DNA from: Mongoliitalea lutea
Lineage (GTDB): Bacteria > Bacteroidota > Bacteroidia > Cytophagales > Cyclobacteriaceae
NCBI RefSeq assembly: GCF_014652135.1
Contig: NZ_BMYF01000019.1
Coordinates: 40,916-104,915 of the forward strand
Reading direction: 5' to 3'
Length of the DNA: 64,000 nucleotides
In this document: positions 52,602-60,792 of the stretch, piece after piece
Layout of the letters: each line of letters begins with the position of its first letter
How positions within the stretch are numbered: position 1 is the first letter of the stretch
Translations under genes and position numbers: made by a program
The notes under the pieces: generated by a model
Told to the model about the DNA's origin: nothing
Database searches by the model: none
Seen by the model: the letters and a program-made list of their open reading frames with translations, nothing else

Positions 52602-53039
52602 TCAAATTCCATACTTCAGTACAATCGCCAACTGCCCCGCATGATAAGCTGTATGGGTAGTAATCCTCCCCAAAGCAGCTGCCTTGGTTTTTTCTCCAAA
52701 TTCCTGGGTTTTGATAACGGCATCCCAATCATCTTGGCTGTCGATGGCTTTTTTAAGTTGTTCGCCTGCATCAGTGACAAGGGCCAAAAGTTCGTCTAGA
52801 TCAGTCCATTCTCCTGTATCTTTACCAGCTTTTAGGGTTTTTGCATCCACTTTGACATGGGTATTGCCAAAGACATTTTTGGCGAAAAGGACTTCCACTT
52901 CAGCAATATGCCGGATTAAGAACCCTGCTGAATTTGGACTATTTCCTAGTTTTTTGGGGAGGTCTTCAGCTTTGAGCTTGGCCAATTGATTGATAAACCG
53001 AGTACGGCCTTCTTCCCAGAGTTCTACCAATGCTTTCAT
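52602..53039 (-). CDS. DinB family protein
   Basis: 145 residues. Four-helix DinB fold with metal-ligand-like His in GFLIRHIAEVEVLFAKNVFG and TTHTAYHAGQLAIVLKYGI at the C-terminus. Cytoplasmic. DinB-superfamily proteins include bacillithiol- or mycothiol-dependent enzymes; substrate unknown. Confidence 0.85.
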   Translation of the reverse strand: MKALVELWEEGRTRFINQLAKLKAEDLPKKLGNSPNSAGFLIRHIAEVEVLFAKNVFGNTHVKVDAKTLKAGKDTGEWTDLDELLALVTDAGEQLKKAIDSQDDWDAVIKTQEFGEKTKAAALGRITTHTAYHAGQLAIVLKYGI

Positions 53040-53083
53040 AATAGTGTGGTTTTAGATTATTTTTTAATGGGTAAACAAAGTTG

Positions 53084-53554
53084 CTAGGTCCCATAGATGA
53101 TCAGGTCTTCAATAAGTCCTGCCTCTTCCTTATCATTCCAAATATAGTGTATATGCAGTTCACTTGCGGGATTATTTCCCATTGCGGGCATTGCAATCTT
53201 CCGCCTGCTGCTTTTCCTGCAAATCCAATGATCCAGACATTTTGATCTTCCAACGTGAGTGGATAATCTTCCTGATTTTTGCCTTGTGGGGTGAAATTAG
53301 TAATTAACTCAGATCTCAAAAAAGCAATATGAGCTTGAATATGGTTTGCCATTGAAAACATTAATCTCCCCCTACAAATCTTCCATGGCCCCTATGGCGT
53401 AAAGAAACTTTCTGTTGGAGATCGTATCCATATCAATATTGGCTGATAGGTTTTTCTCTTTCATGATCTGATCGGTTGAACCAATCATCTCAATTTATTG
53501 GGCCTGTGTAAGAAGGGGAAGTAATGAAAGAGAAAGTACAAAGTGTTTTTTCAT
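53084..53554 (-). pseudogene. Decayed acetolactate-decarboxylase-like gene
   Basis: Reads as a degraded copy of the N-terminal domain of the upstream gene. From 53554: signal peptide MKKHFVLSLSLLPLLTQAQ, then a TAA (53495-53497), GSTDQIMKEKNLSANIDMDT and FLYAIGAMEDL, then TAG (53372-53374) in the same frame, then GEINVFNGKPY. Frame then changes to FTPQGKNQEDYPLTLEDQNV and WIIGFAGKAAGG, and a one-base loss near 53203-53206 moves into RKIAMPAMGNNPASELHIHY to IEDLIIYGT and a stop at 53084. Two stops and at least two frameshifts make it a clear pseudogene. The third metal His (13 residues after the first) is also Leu. Confidence 0.8.
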
Positions 53555-53561
53555 CTTAGAA

Positions 53562-54866
53562 TTATTCAATGGTACAATTTGCAGCATGCTTATTTAGAAC
53601 ATCTGTCTTGACAAAGTCTGCTTTCAAAACAGGATTCCACTCGAAGTCCTCCATTTCCGTAATCTGAAAGATTTCTTTGGCATCAGCTTTCAGGAGATAA
53701 TCCGTAAAATCATCCTCTATGCCTTTCAATGCATCCAATTCACAGCCTGATAATTCTAGATTTACGGCTTTTTTGCTCATGTCGTCTATGATGGTTGGTT
53801 TCACACCTTTCTTCAGGTTTACCTGATAAGCCATACCATCAGAAATCCGCTGTACCACATACATCCCATCGATGGCATCATCCACATAGAAAGTTCCAAA
53901 CTGATACCTTCCACCAGTCAAGTAAACGGCTACATCTGTTAAACAAGGAGAGGATTTAGACACAATTCTAAGGTCTGTTCTATCAATTGTCCCATCAGGA
54001 TAAAGCACTTCCAAAGCTTCCTTCAATCCCATAGCTCCTACCACGAGTCCATCGCATAGATGACCATGAAACTTTACCAAATCATCCAATTCTATTTTTT
54101 GTTGAAAACCCAGCCGGCCCTTAGAGAAATCTGTGTCATTGGTTTTGAAACTTAGGGGATTTTTGGATTTGGGGAGGTATAGAGTCAGGTCTTTCAGGTC
54201 AGTCCGGATTTTGTCCAAGTGTCCGGTGAAGGATTGCTCCTTGTTGATTAAATGCACATGAAGATGGCTGCTTTGGGGTGTATAGATGCCTTTTCCAACT
54301 TGGGAATAAACTCCAATCAATTCACCGGATTCATTTTGATGCTTGTAATTTTCCTGGTTTCTGCCAGGTTTAAAACCTTCTACCTCAGGAGACCTTGGGG
54401 TTACGATGTGCGTAACCATTTCATCAAAAGTACCTACCAACTTAAAAAAGAAAGGTTGGCTCAAGTCATATCCGTTTTGGGAAGCAGTATTTTCCACTAA
54501 TTTTTCCATAGCGGCCATATCCGTTATTACACCATTAAGGGGAAAGGCCACCCATTCCTCCACTTCCCCATAAACAAAGAATGGAGATTGGATATCCCAA
54601 TTCTTTTGAATAAAAGGATTGCCATCCAAATCAGCAAAGCCTGAATATGGAATTCCATTGGCAAATGTGATTTCCCCTTGCATTTTACCCAATGGACCCA
54701 TTCCGAAAATCCTAGGATATTTCTGGAGAGAGTCAGTGGAAATGGTAGGAGCAAATCCTGTTTTACCCATTTCGCTCATGGAACCGACAGACTTTACTTG
54801 TCCATACTGGGCGAAAGTAGAGATTGAAACGAATATTGAAAGAATAAGAAAACTGAGATTTTTCAT
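53562..54866 (-). CDS. Exported fusion: acetolactate decarboxylase-like domain + FmdE-like domain
   Basis: 434 residues with a signal peptide (ISTFAQ). Residues about 24-235: BudA-like fold, with VGSMSEMGKTGF, GMGPLGKMQGEITFANGIPY and the metal ligand pattern HVH at 203/205 plus His216, the same spacing as the zinc ligands of acetolactate decarboxylase. Residues about 257-434: FmdE-like domain, KFHGHLCDGLVVGAMGL (the FHGHxCxG motif), CLTDVAVYLTGG. The combination and its export are unusual. The activity is not known; the two domains may form one metal-dependent secreted enzyme. Confidence 0.72.
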   Translation of the reverse strand: MKNLSFLILSIFVSISTFAQYGQVKSVGSMSEMGKTGFAPTISTDSLQKYPRIFGMGPLGKMQGEITFANGIPYSGFADLDGNPFIQKNWDIQSPFFVYGEVEEWVAFPLNGVITDMAAMEKLVENTASQNGYDLSQPFFFKLVGTFDEMVTHIVTPRSPEVEGFKPGRNQENYKHQNESGELIGVYSQVGKGIYTPQSSHLHVHLINKEQSFTGHLDKIRTDLKDLTLYLPKSKNPLSFKTNDTDFSKGRLGFQQKIELDDLVKFHGHLCDGLVVGAMGLKEALEVLYPDGTIDRTDLRIVSKSSPCLTDVAVYLTGGRYQFGTFYVDDAIDGMYVVQRISDGMAYQVNLKKGVKPTIIDDMSKKAVNLELSGCELDALKGIEDDFTDYLLKADAKEIFQITEMEDFEWNPVLKADFVKTDVLNKHAANCTIE

Positions 54867-54977
54867 TTTTGATATATGGTTGAAGAGTCGTGATTAACTT
54901 TTCCAAAGTTTATCCATCACCCAATTTAGATGTTGTCTAAGAGAACTTATGAAAAGTTACTTCAGATGATAATTGAT

Positions 54978-55964
54978 TTATAATGTGGTAAATACCATGT
55001 TGAAAATAAATCCTGATAGGATGATAAAGAAAGCAACTGTTCCGAAGAAGATAGCAATCAGCTTCATGCTCATGACTTTTTTAAGTAATGTTCCCTCTGG
55101 TATAGAAAGACCGATGGTGGCCATCATAAAGGCAATGGCTGTTCCCACAGGAATACCCTTAACCACCATGACCTGTATGACTGGAATAATACCCGCTGCA
55201 TTGGCATAGAGTGGAACTGCTAGTATTACCGCTAATGGTACCGTCCACCATTGTCCATCTCCCAAGTATTCTTCGAAGAAATTTTCAGGCACATAGCCGT
55301 GCATAAAAGCCCCTATGGCTATACCGATTATCACATATAGCACTATACTTTTTACAATTCCCCATGCTTCTTGGGTAATGTGAGGCAATCGTTTCAAGAA
55401 AGGTGCCTTTTCTGATTCAAAGCCTTCCTGAACTTTATTTTTGTTTTGGATCAACTGCTGCACCCAGTCGCTGAGGAAGCGTTCCAAATTCAATTTACCT
55501 AATACCATTCCTCCGAGCATTCCTAAAAGAATTCCTGTGATGGCATAAATCAATGTAAATTTTATCCCGAACATGCCTAAAAAAATCGCCAGTGCAATTT
55601 CATTGACCAAGGGCGAAGTAATCAAGAAAGCGAAAGTAACACCCAGGGGAATTCCCCCCTGTACAAAACCTATAAATAAGGGCACCGAAGAACAGGAACA
55701 AAACGGGGTAATTGCTCCAAAGAAAGATGCAAAGAAGTATTCCAAGCCATAAAGTTTGCGCTTATTCAGAAAATCCCTCAATCGCTCCACGGGGAAATAG
55801 GCATTGACAATGCCCATCAAAACTGTGATAAGGAAGAGCAGAATTAAGATTTTCAGCACATCATAGACAAAGAAGCTCAGCGCCACTCCAAGGCGGCTTT
55901 CTGTACCTATCCCAATGACCTGGTAGATCAGCCAATCTGCAAAACTTTGCAACCAGTCAAACAT
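54978..55964 (-). CDS. Permease with CSCSS motif (metalloid or metal efflux family)
   Basis: 328 residues, about eight membrane helices with a central 40-residue cytoplasmic loop (QNKNKVQEGFESEKAPFLKR). The motif FFGAITPFCSCSSVPLFIG is diagnostic of the permease/DUF318 family, which includes ArsP-type organoarsenical exporters. Cotranscribed with an ArsR regulator and a mini-thioredoxin. Confidence 0.85.
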   Translation of the reverse strand: MFDWLQSFADWLIYQVIGIGTESRLGVALSFFVYDVLKILILLFLITVLMGIVNAYFPVERLRDFLNKRKLYGLEYFFASFFGAITPFCSCSSVPLFIGFVQGGIPLGVTFAFLITSPLVNEIALAIFLGMFGIKFTLIYAITGILLGMLGGMVLGKLNLERFLSDWVQQLIQNKNKVQEGFESEKAPFLKRLPHITQEAWGIVKSIVLYVIIGIAIGAFMHGYVPENFFEEYLGDGQWWTVPLAVILAVPLYANAAGIIPVIQVMVVKGIPVGTAIAFMMATIGLSIPEGTLLKKVMSMKLIAIFFGTVAFFIILSGFIFNMVFTTL

Positions 55965-55976
55965 GACGTTGATTTT

Positions 55977-56210
55977 TTAAGAAAGAGCCGCCAAAATCTC
56001 CTGTGCCGAAGGAACCTTCCCCTTGATTTTGACCACTTCATCCACCACCACTGCTGGGGTAGAAAGAATGTTGTATGCCATAATTTGTTGGATATCCTCC
56101 ACTTTGATTACATCAGCCACAATACCTTCTTTATCCAAGACATCTCTAACAGCCGCTTCAGTTTGTTTGCACTTGGCACAACCCGTGCCTAAAATTTTAA
56201 TGGTTCTCAT
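55977..56210 (-). CDS. Mini-thioredoxin (redox-active disulfide protein)
   Basis: 77 residues: MRTIKILGTGCAKCKQTEAA has the CxxC active site, STPAVVVDEVVKIKGKVPS the cis-Pro. Belongs to the small thioredoxin-like proteins that pair with CSCSS permeases. Overlaps the ArsR stop by four bases (ATGA), so it is translationally coupled. Confidence 0.9.
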   Translation of the reverse strand: MRTIKILGTGCAKCKQTEAAVRDVLDKEGIVADVIKVEDIQQIMAYNILSTPAVVVDEVVKIKGKVPSAQEILAALS

Positions 56211-56524
56211 GATATATGGTTTTTAAATAACGATTCGAATAATTGCTGCGCTTCGGACCAAGCTTCTTTATTGAGGCAGTATCGGATTTTGGGAGGCATG
56301 ATTTTTCCTTGGATCAAGCCAGCATCTTTCAACGATTTTAAGTGTTGGGAAATAGTAGACTGTGCTAAGGGAATGATTTCCGTAAGATCACCATTAAAGC
56401 AACAAGCTTGTTCACTCAAGATTTTCAAAATCTGTATCCGTACCGGATGCCCCAACGCTTTTGCAAAGATGGCTAGTTGTTGCTCCTGAAGGGAGTAGTC
56501 CAATTTAACTGCTGTTCTTTCCAT
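56207..56524 (-). CDS. ArsR/SmtB-family regulator (leftward)
   Basis: 105 residues from ATG 56524 (MERTAVKLDYSLQEQQLAIF). Winged helix: LGHPVRIQILKILSEQACCF, PLAQSTISQHLKSLKDAGLI. A Cys pair (ACC) near the recognition helix may sense metalloid. Divergent from and similar to the regulator at 56819; each probably controls its own arm. Confidence 0.9.
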   Translation of the reverse strand: MERTAVKLDYSLQEQQLAIFAKALGHPVRIQILKILSEQACCFNGDLTEIIPLAQSTISQHLKSLKDAGLIQGKIMPPKIRYCLNKEAWSEAQQLFESLFKNHIS

Positions 56525-56537
56525 CGGTTCAAGCGTA

Positions 56538-56555
56538 TATCGTAAAAGTACGATA
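56538..56555. promoter_or_regulatory. ArsR-type operator, leftward promoter
   Basis: Seven-base arms TATCGTA / TACGATA with an AAAG centre, 14 bases upstream of the leftward arsR ATG. Confidence 0.6.
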
Positions 56556-56633
56556 GACAAAAAAGAGATAGGGTGACCAATGTCACCTCAGCTCATGATA
56601 TTTTCCTTAAAAATTTGGAGCATAAAAATGCCT

Positions 56634-56649
56634 ATCGTAATATTGCGAT
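56634..56649. promoter_or_regulatory. ArsR-type operator in the divergent region
   Basis: ATCGTAATATTGCGAT, a 16-base near-palindrome with one mismatch pair. Shares the ATCG/CGAT ends with the first operator. Between the divergent arsR genes. Confidence 0.55.
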
Positions 56650-56754
56650 GTATTAATGATTGAAATATGCTTATACCGAAATACAATTCAACTAAAATAT
56701 AAATATACTAGAAACAGATATTATGATATTTAGATACTGGGATATTGTTGGTTG

Positions 56755-56810
56755 TCTTGTCTCTTGCCTCTAAAATCTAATCTCTAGATTCTCGCTTCTA
56801 ATCTCTAACC
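56755..56810. repeat. tctctt/tctaat-rich repeat patch
   Basis: Low-complexity CT/AT repeats (ttgtctcttgcctctaaaat, ctctagattctcgcttctaa) right before the rightward arsR. Related patches occur at 57781-57806 and 57918-57978. Confidence 0.5.
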
Positions 56811-56818
56811 GTCTCCAC

Positions 56819-57148
56819 ATGGGTGTCACCAAAACAGATCTCTTCACAGAAAAGCAAAACGAACTGGCCAAAGTAGCCAAGGTTTTTGCGCATCCGGCAC
56901 GTGTAGCCATCCTTGAATATTTGATTCAGGCCAATTCCTGTATCAATGGAGACTTGGTACAGGAACTCGGGCTGGCTCAAGCCACCATTTCCCAACACCT
57001 CCGCGAACTCAAAGAAGTCGGATTGATAAAAGGCAGTATAGAAGGGGTTTCTGTCAATTATTGTATTGACCCTATCCGTTGGACTGAAGTTCAAAACTTA
57101 TTCCAAGACTTATTCAGCGGCTTTCCTAAAATTTCGGGTTGCTGCTAG
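56819..57148 (+). CDS. arsR: ArsR-family regulator (rightward)
   Basis: 109 residues. FAHPARVAILEYLIQANSCI, GLAQATISQHLRELKEVGLI. The C-terminus SGCC provides a Cys pair; with the Cys in ANSCI it could form an arsenite site. First gene of the arsenic operon. Confidence 0.92.
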   Translation: MGVTKTDLFTEKQNELAKVAKVFAHPARVAILEYLIQANSCINGDLVQELGLAQATISQHLRELKEVGLIKGSIEGVSVNYCIDPIRWTEVQNLFQDLFSGFPKISGCC

Positions 57149-57168
57149 GAAATTGTACGAAGTACAAT

Positions 57169-57209
57169 GTACCAAGTACCAAGTATGGTGCAGTCTTGGT
57201 ACTTCGTAC
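57169..57209. repeat. Inverted repeat gtaccaagtaccaag / cttggtacttcgtac
   Basis: 15-base arms with one mismatch and an 11-base loop, with further gtac repeats at the sides. Between arsR and the DUF6428 gene. Confidence 0.6.
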
Positions 57210-57237
57210 TTGGTACCTGATACAAAAAATACCATCT

Positions 57238-57780
57238 ATGAAAACAAAAGAATTCACCAACATCCTTCAAGAAAACCCTGAAAAGGCACTTTTCTTCGAA
57301 TATCGGGCTGGGCAATATGTCCGAACGGACTATCATATTACCGAAATCAAAAACGTGAACTTTGACACCGTAGACTGTGGAGGTATACGCAACCAATGGT
57401 CTGAAGTTCATGTGCAGTTGTGGGAAAATGAAATTCCCGAGCCTGATCACGCCGTAGACACCACTAAGGCAATGAAAATCTTTGAAGTGGTCAATCGTGT
57501 GAGGGAAACCTACCCTGATGCGGATATCAAATTTGAATATGGCAATGCTGTTTTCCCAACAGCAGTACTTCCAGTTCACAACATCAAAGACACAGGCAAT
57601 GCCCTGATCGTACAGCTAATACCTGATCAGACTACCTGCAAAGCCAAGGACAGAGCTACCACTCCCGAGGAAAAAGCAGCTGCTTGCTGTGGACCTGTTT
57701 CCGAAAAACCAAAAATCCGTGTTTCACTTGCCTCCCTCCAAGCAGCCAATAGCTGCGAACCTGGATCGGGCTGTTGCTAG
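57238..57780 (+). CDS. DUF6428-like cysteine-rich arsenic-operon protein
   Basis: 180 residues from ATG 57238 (MKTKEFTNILQENPEKALFF). First 130 residues look mixed alpha/beta (TDYHITEIKNVNFDTVDCGG, QWSEVHVQLWENEIPEPDHA). The tail is Cys-rich: DQTTCKAKDRATTPEEKAA, CCGPVSEK, ANSCEPGSGCC. This is the gene type that sits between arsR and arsenate reductase in Bacteroidota. Function unknown; the tail suggests metalloid binding. Confidence 0.78.
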   Translation: MKTKEFTNILQENPEKALFFEYRAGQYVRTDYHITEIKNVNFDTVDCGGIRNQWSEVHVQLWENEIPEPDHAVDTTKAMKIFEVVNRVRETYPDADIKFEYGNAVFPTAVLPVHNIKDTGNALIVQLIPDQTTCKAKDRATTPEEKAAACCGPVSEKPKIRVSLASLQAANSCEPGSGCC

Positions 57781-57850
57781 GAGATGCGAGAGACGAGAAG
57801 CGAGAGGAAATAGATGAAATATGCTACCGCGAAATAAAGTTGAAATATAC
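57781..57850. repeat. gcgagagacgag patch followed by gaaataaagttgaaat repeats
   Basis: 57781-57806 is built of gag/cgag units. 57807-57850 contains gaaata repeats (gaaatagat, gaaatatgctaccgc, gaaataaagtt, gaaatatacc). Non-coding. Confidence 0.55.
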
Positions 57851-57917
57851 CATCGGCGATATTTTGGTTGCGTGTAGATAAGAGAATTATTCTTAAAAAA
57901 AGTCAGGTTATTTCAGG

Positions 57918-57978
57918 ACGAGATAAGTCTCGACTCTAGCGTCTCGTTTCTTGCGTCTTGACTCTTGACTCTTGATTC
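57918..57978. repeat. ctcttgact repeat patch
   Basis: Direct copies of cttgact and tctcg units (gtctcgtttcttgcgtcttg, actcttgactcttgattct), complementary in character to the patch at 57781. Ends eight bases before the phosphatase start. Confidence 0.55.
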
Positions 57979-57985
57979 TAAAAAA

Positions 57986-58594
57986 ATGAACCTATACCCA
58001 ACCCTCCAAACCCATATCGAGCAAGCACAGACGCTGCCGATATCCGATGAACGCAAAGCGATTCTTCAAGTGCTGATTGATTATGTGCAGCAAAAAGTCG
58101 ATCATAATCAGGAAATCAGCCTGAACTTTATTTGCACGCACAATTCCCGTAGAAGCCAATTTTCCCAGATTTGGGGGAAGGTAGCAGCGGCTTACCATAG
58201 CATAGACATCAACTCCTATTCGGGTGGAGTAGAAGTAACTGCTTTCAATGAACGAGCAGTGGCCTCCATAAAAAGGTTTGGCTTTAAGGTCAGCAGGGAA
58301 GGAGAAGGAAATCCAAAGTACTTTGTTTTCTTTTCAGATGATGAGGATCCTATTGTTACTTTCAGCAAAGTCTATGATGACCCTGCCAATATTCCAAAAG
58401 GATTTGCCGCTGTGATGACTTGCTCCCATGCTGATGAAAACTGCCCATTTATTCCCGGTGCGGAAGCCAGAATTCCAGTGCGCTATGAAGACCCAAAAGC
58501 CTTTGATGATACGGAAAAGGAGGCTCAGATGTATGATACAAGATCTATGCAGATAGCGTCTGAGATGCTTTACGTGTTTTCAAGGATAAAATGA
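57986..58594 (+). CDS. Low-molecular-weight phosphatase / arsenate reductase-like
   Basis: 202 residues from ATG 57986. Phosphate-binding loop CTHNSRRS (Cys-x5-Arg-Ser) in NFICTHNSRRSQFSQIWGKV, then PKYFVFFSDDEDP. Second Cys pair is MTCSHADENCPFIPGAEARI. Together with arsR and ACR3 this indicates arsenate reduction to arsenite. Thioredoxin- or glutaredoxin-linked mechanism not certain. Confidence 0.85.
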   Translation: MNLYPTLQTHIEQAQTLPISDERKAILQVLIDYVQQKVDHNQEISLNFICTHNSRRSQFSQIWGKVAAAYHSIDINSYSGGVEVTAFNERAVASIKRFGFKVSREGEGNPKYFVFFSDDEDPIVTFSKVYDDPANIPKGFAAVMTCSHADENCPFIPGAEARIPVRYEDPKAFDDTEKEAQMYDTRSMQIASEMLYVFSRIK

Positions 58595-58647
58595 AATAAT
58601 GTTGAAATACACTTCGTGAAATATACCTACGGCGAAATAAAACTGAA
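58593..58647. repeat. gaaata repeats after the phosphatase
   Basis: gaaataatgtt, gaaatacacttcgt, gaaatatacctacggc, gaaataaaact: complement of the ttatttc array 60 bases downstream, so the two could pair. Confidence 0.55.
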
Positions 58648-58704
58648 AAAAAGAATAGAGGGCTAAAATAATATTCACCCGATTTCAGAATTATCTATTC
58701 TTGC

Positions 58705-58745
58705 TTATTTCTACATTATTTCAACCTTATTTCTACTTTATTTCC
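58705..58745. repeat. 11-bp tandem array, left of ACR3
   Basis: Exact 11-base period: ttatttctaca, ttatttcaacc, ttatttctact, ttatttcc. Lies 38 bases before the transporter ATG. Confidence 0.75.
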
Positions 58746-58782
58746 TTTAAGGTTCATAAGTCTAATTTAAATCCACTGTTCC

Positions 58783-59811
58783 ATGTCTGAAACCAAAAAA
58801 ATCGCCTTTTTCGAAAAATACCTGACCTTATGGGTTGCCTTATGTATTGGTGTTGGAATCCTTATCGGTCATTTGGCTGGGGATGATATCTCGGTACTGT
58901 CCGATTTAGAAATTTACAATGTCAATTTGCCCATTGCTATATTGATCTGGCTGATGATTTATCCCATGATGTTGCAGATTGACTTTGGAAGTATCAAAGG
59001 AGTAGGCAAAGCACCAAAGGGAATTATTTGGACCTTGATCATCAACTGGCTGATCAAGCCATTCACCATGGCTTTTTTCGCTTGGATTTTCTTTGACCAA
59101 CTCTATTCAGCCTACATTGAGCCAGACATGGCTGGAGAATATATTGCAGGTGCCATCTTACTTGGTGTAGCTCCTTGTACAGCTATGGTATTTGTATGGT
59201 CATATCTGACAGATGGGGATCCTAATTACACGTTGGTTCAAGTCTCGGTCAATGACCTGATTATCTTGGTAGCCTTTGTTCCTTTAGTGGGTTTTCTTTT
59301 GGGGATTACCAATGTGACTGTTCCTTATGAAACGTTGGTTGCATCCGTAGTGATTTTTGTAGTCATTCCATTAGTTGCAGGGATCATTACCAACAAAATT
59401 CTGGTAGGTAAGAATGGAGAGGAATGGTTCAAAAACCAATTCCTCCCCAAATTCAAACCAGTTAGTATTATTGCATTGCTACTGACCTTGATTTTACTTT
59501 TTGCCTTTCAGGGACCCAACATATTGAATAACCCTTTGATCATCTTACTGATCGCTATCCCACTGATCATCCAAACCTATTTTATCTTTTTCTTGGCCTG
59601 GTTTGGGGGAAGAAAATTAAAACTTAGACATGCAGTATGTGCGCCAGCCTCCATGATCGGCGCCAGTAATTTCTTTGAACTAGCCGTCGCGGTAGCCATC
59701 GCCTTGTTTGGACTAGACAGTCCAGCTGCATTAGTGACCGTGGTCGGCGTTTTAGTGGAAGTACCTGTCATGCTGCATTTGGTCAGTTTGGCAAACAAGT
59801 GGAAGTACTAA
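58783..59811 (+). CDS. arsB: ACR3-family arsenite efflux transporter
   Basis: 342 residues, ten membrane helices. ACR3 signatures: MMLQIDFGSIKGVGKAPKGI, the conserved LLGVAPCTAMVFVWSYLTDG with its essential Cys, and APASMIGASNFFELAVAVAI. Arsenite extrusion at the inner membrane. Last gene of the ars operon; ACR3 type, although often labelled arsB. Confidence 0.94.
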   Translation: MSETKKIAFFEKYLTLWVALCIGVGILIGHLAGDDISVLSDLEIYNVNLPIAILIWLMIYPMMLQIDFGSIKGVGKAPKGIIWTLIINWLIKPFTMAFFAWIFFDQLYSAYIEPDMAGEYIAGAILLGVAPCTAMVFVWSYLTDGDPNYTLVQVSVNDLIILVAFVPLVGFLLGITNVTVPYETLVASVVIFVVIPLVAGIITNKILVGKNGEEWFKNQFLPKFKPVSIIALLLTLILLFAFQGPNILNNPLIILLIAIPLIIQTYFIFFLAWFGGRKLKLRHAVCAPASMIGASNFFELAVAVAIALFGLDSPAALVTVVGVLVEVPVMLHLVSLANKWKY

Positions 59812-59953
59812 GGATTGAAATATCCTTTGCGAACTTAGGTAAGAATTAAATGGAATGAAATAAATAGGAATAAAGCTATCTCATTACTTCTGTGAACAGT
59901 CTTCTTGAATACAAGAGATGCTAGGATTTATAAGTTGTGCAAATATTTCAAAT

Positions 59954-59996
59954 TTATTTCCACTCTATTTCAACCTTATTTCTACATTATTTCAAG
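59954..59996. repeat. 11-bp tandem array, right of ACR3
   Basis: ttatttccact, ctatttcaacc, ttatttctaca, ttatttcaag in an 11-base period, the same units as at 58705-58745. Overlaps the 3' edge of the next gene region by only a few bases. Confidence 0.75.
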
Positions 59997-59997
59997 T

Positions 59998-60588
59998 TTA
60001 CTTCCCTCCCTGGAATCGTACTTTGTATGTAGCACCGATAAACCACGGGAAAAAGCCATCAGCTCCAAAGGCTGATACGCCTACTGCATTTCTAATATTG
60101 GGGTTTTTAGATTTCCACTCAGCTTCCAATTCCAACAATAAACCTACTCTTTGGTATTTGTTGATGATGGTAAATGGGATAGGATCTTCTGGATTGAAAA
60201 AATTTCTAGTTCTTACAGACTCTCCTCCTAATTGCAAGGAAGGTCCAGCTCCAAAAGCCAACTTGAAGCCATTATCTTTTTGAATGATAGTATATCTTAA
60301 TGTTGGGCTGATAAAAATACCAGAGGACTGATCGATTTCCGACAATTCATTGCTTTCCAAATTACCCAAAGACTGATAAAAGGATACCCCAGTATTCAAT
60401 GAAAAGCGATTGGCAAATTGGTAATTCAATTCACCACCCAAGTTCAGGCCCCAGAGTAAATTATTATTATCAATGGTCGTTCCACCTCCAAAGGAATAGT
60501 GGATTTTAGATGCTTTATCCTGTGAAAATCCTATAATTGGCAAAAGGCATAGGATACAAATGAGCGAGAGGTGTAGTTTTCGGTTCAT
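59998..60588 (-). CDS. Outer-membrane beta-barrel protein
   Basis: 196 residues from 60588 (MNRKLHLSLICILCLLPIIG, signal ending GFSQ). Alternating strands ending in Arg-x-Gln-Gly-Gly-Lys: LLWGLNLGGELNYQFANRFS, LGNLESNELSEIDQSSGIFI, FLILGF-like hydrophobic segments absent. Matches the common porin-family/OmpW-like 8-strand barrel. Function unknown. Confidence 0.72.
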   Translation of the reverse strand: MNRKLHLSLICILCLLPIIGFSQDKASKIHYSFGGGTTIDNNNLLWGLNLGGELNYQFANRFSLNTGVSFYQSLGNLESNELSEIDQSSGIFISPTLRYTIIQKDNGFKLAFGAGPSLQLGGESVRTRNFFNPEDPIPFTIINKYQRVGLLLELEAEWKSKNPNIRNAVGVSAFGADGFFPWFIGATYKVRFQGGK

Positions 60589-60792
60589 AATGATAGCTAT
60601 TTTTAGTTTCAACGTCAAAAATAGGAGATAATGTTTCACTTAAAACCACTTAAAGATTTTTTAACTTATTTTTCATTAAATTTTTAGTATTTTTAACTAG
60701 TTGATCAATAAAAATCTCAATTACAGGTAAATCTAAGCTATTCAAGCATGATTTTTCTTACAATTATGCAACATCCCTATGGCTTATCTTGA

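Noticed and set aside
57145..57579. 144-residue minus frame opposite the DUF6428 gene
   Set aside because: Overlaps a gene with clear family features and operon context; composition looks like a shadow.
58593..59996. Short regular repeats that could suggest a CRISPR array
   Set aside because: Units are 11 bases with no unique spacers and no cas genes; they are simple tandem repeats.
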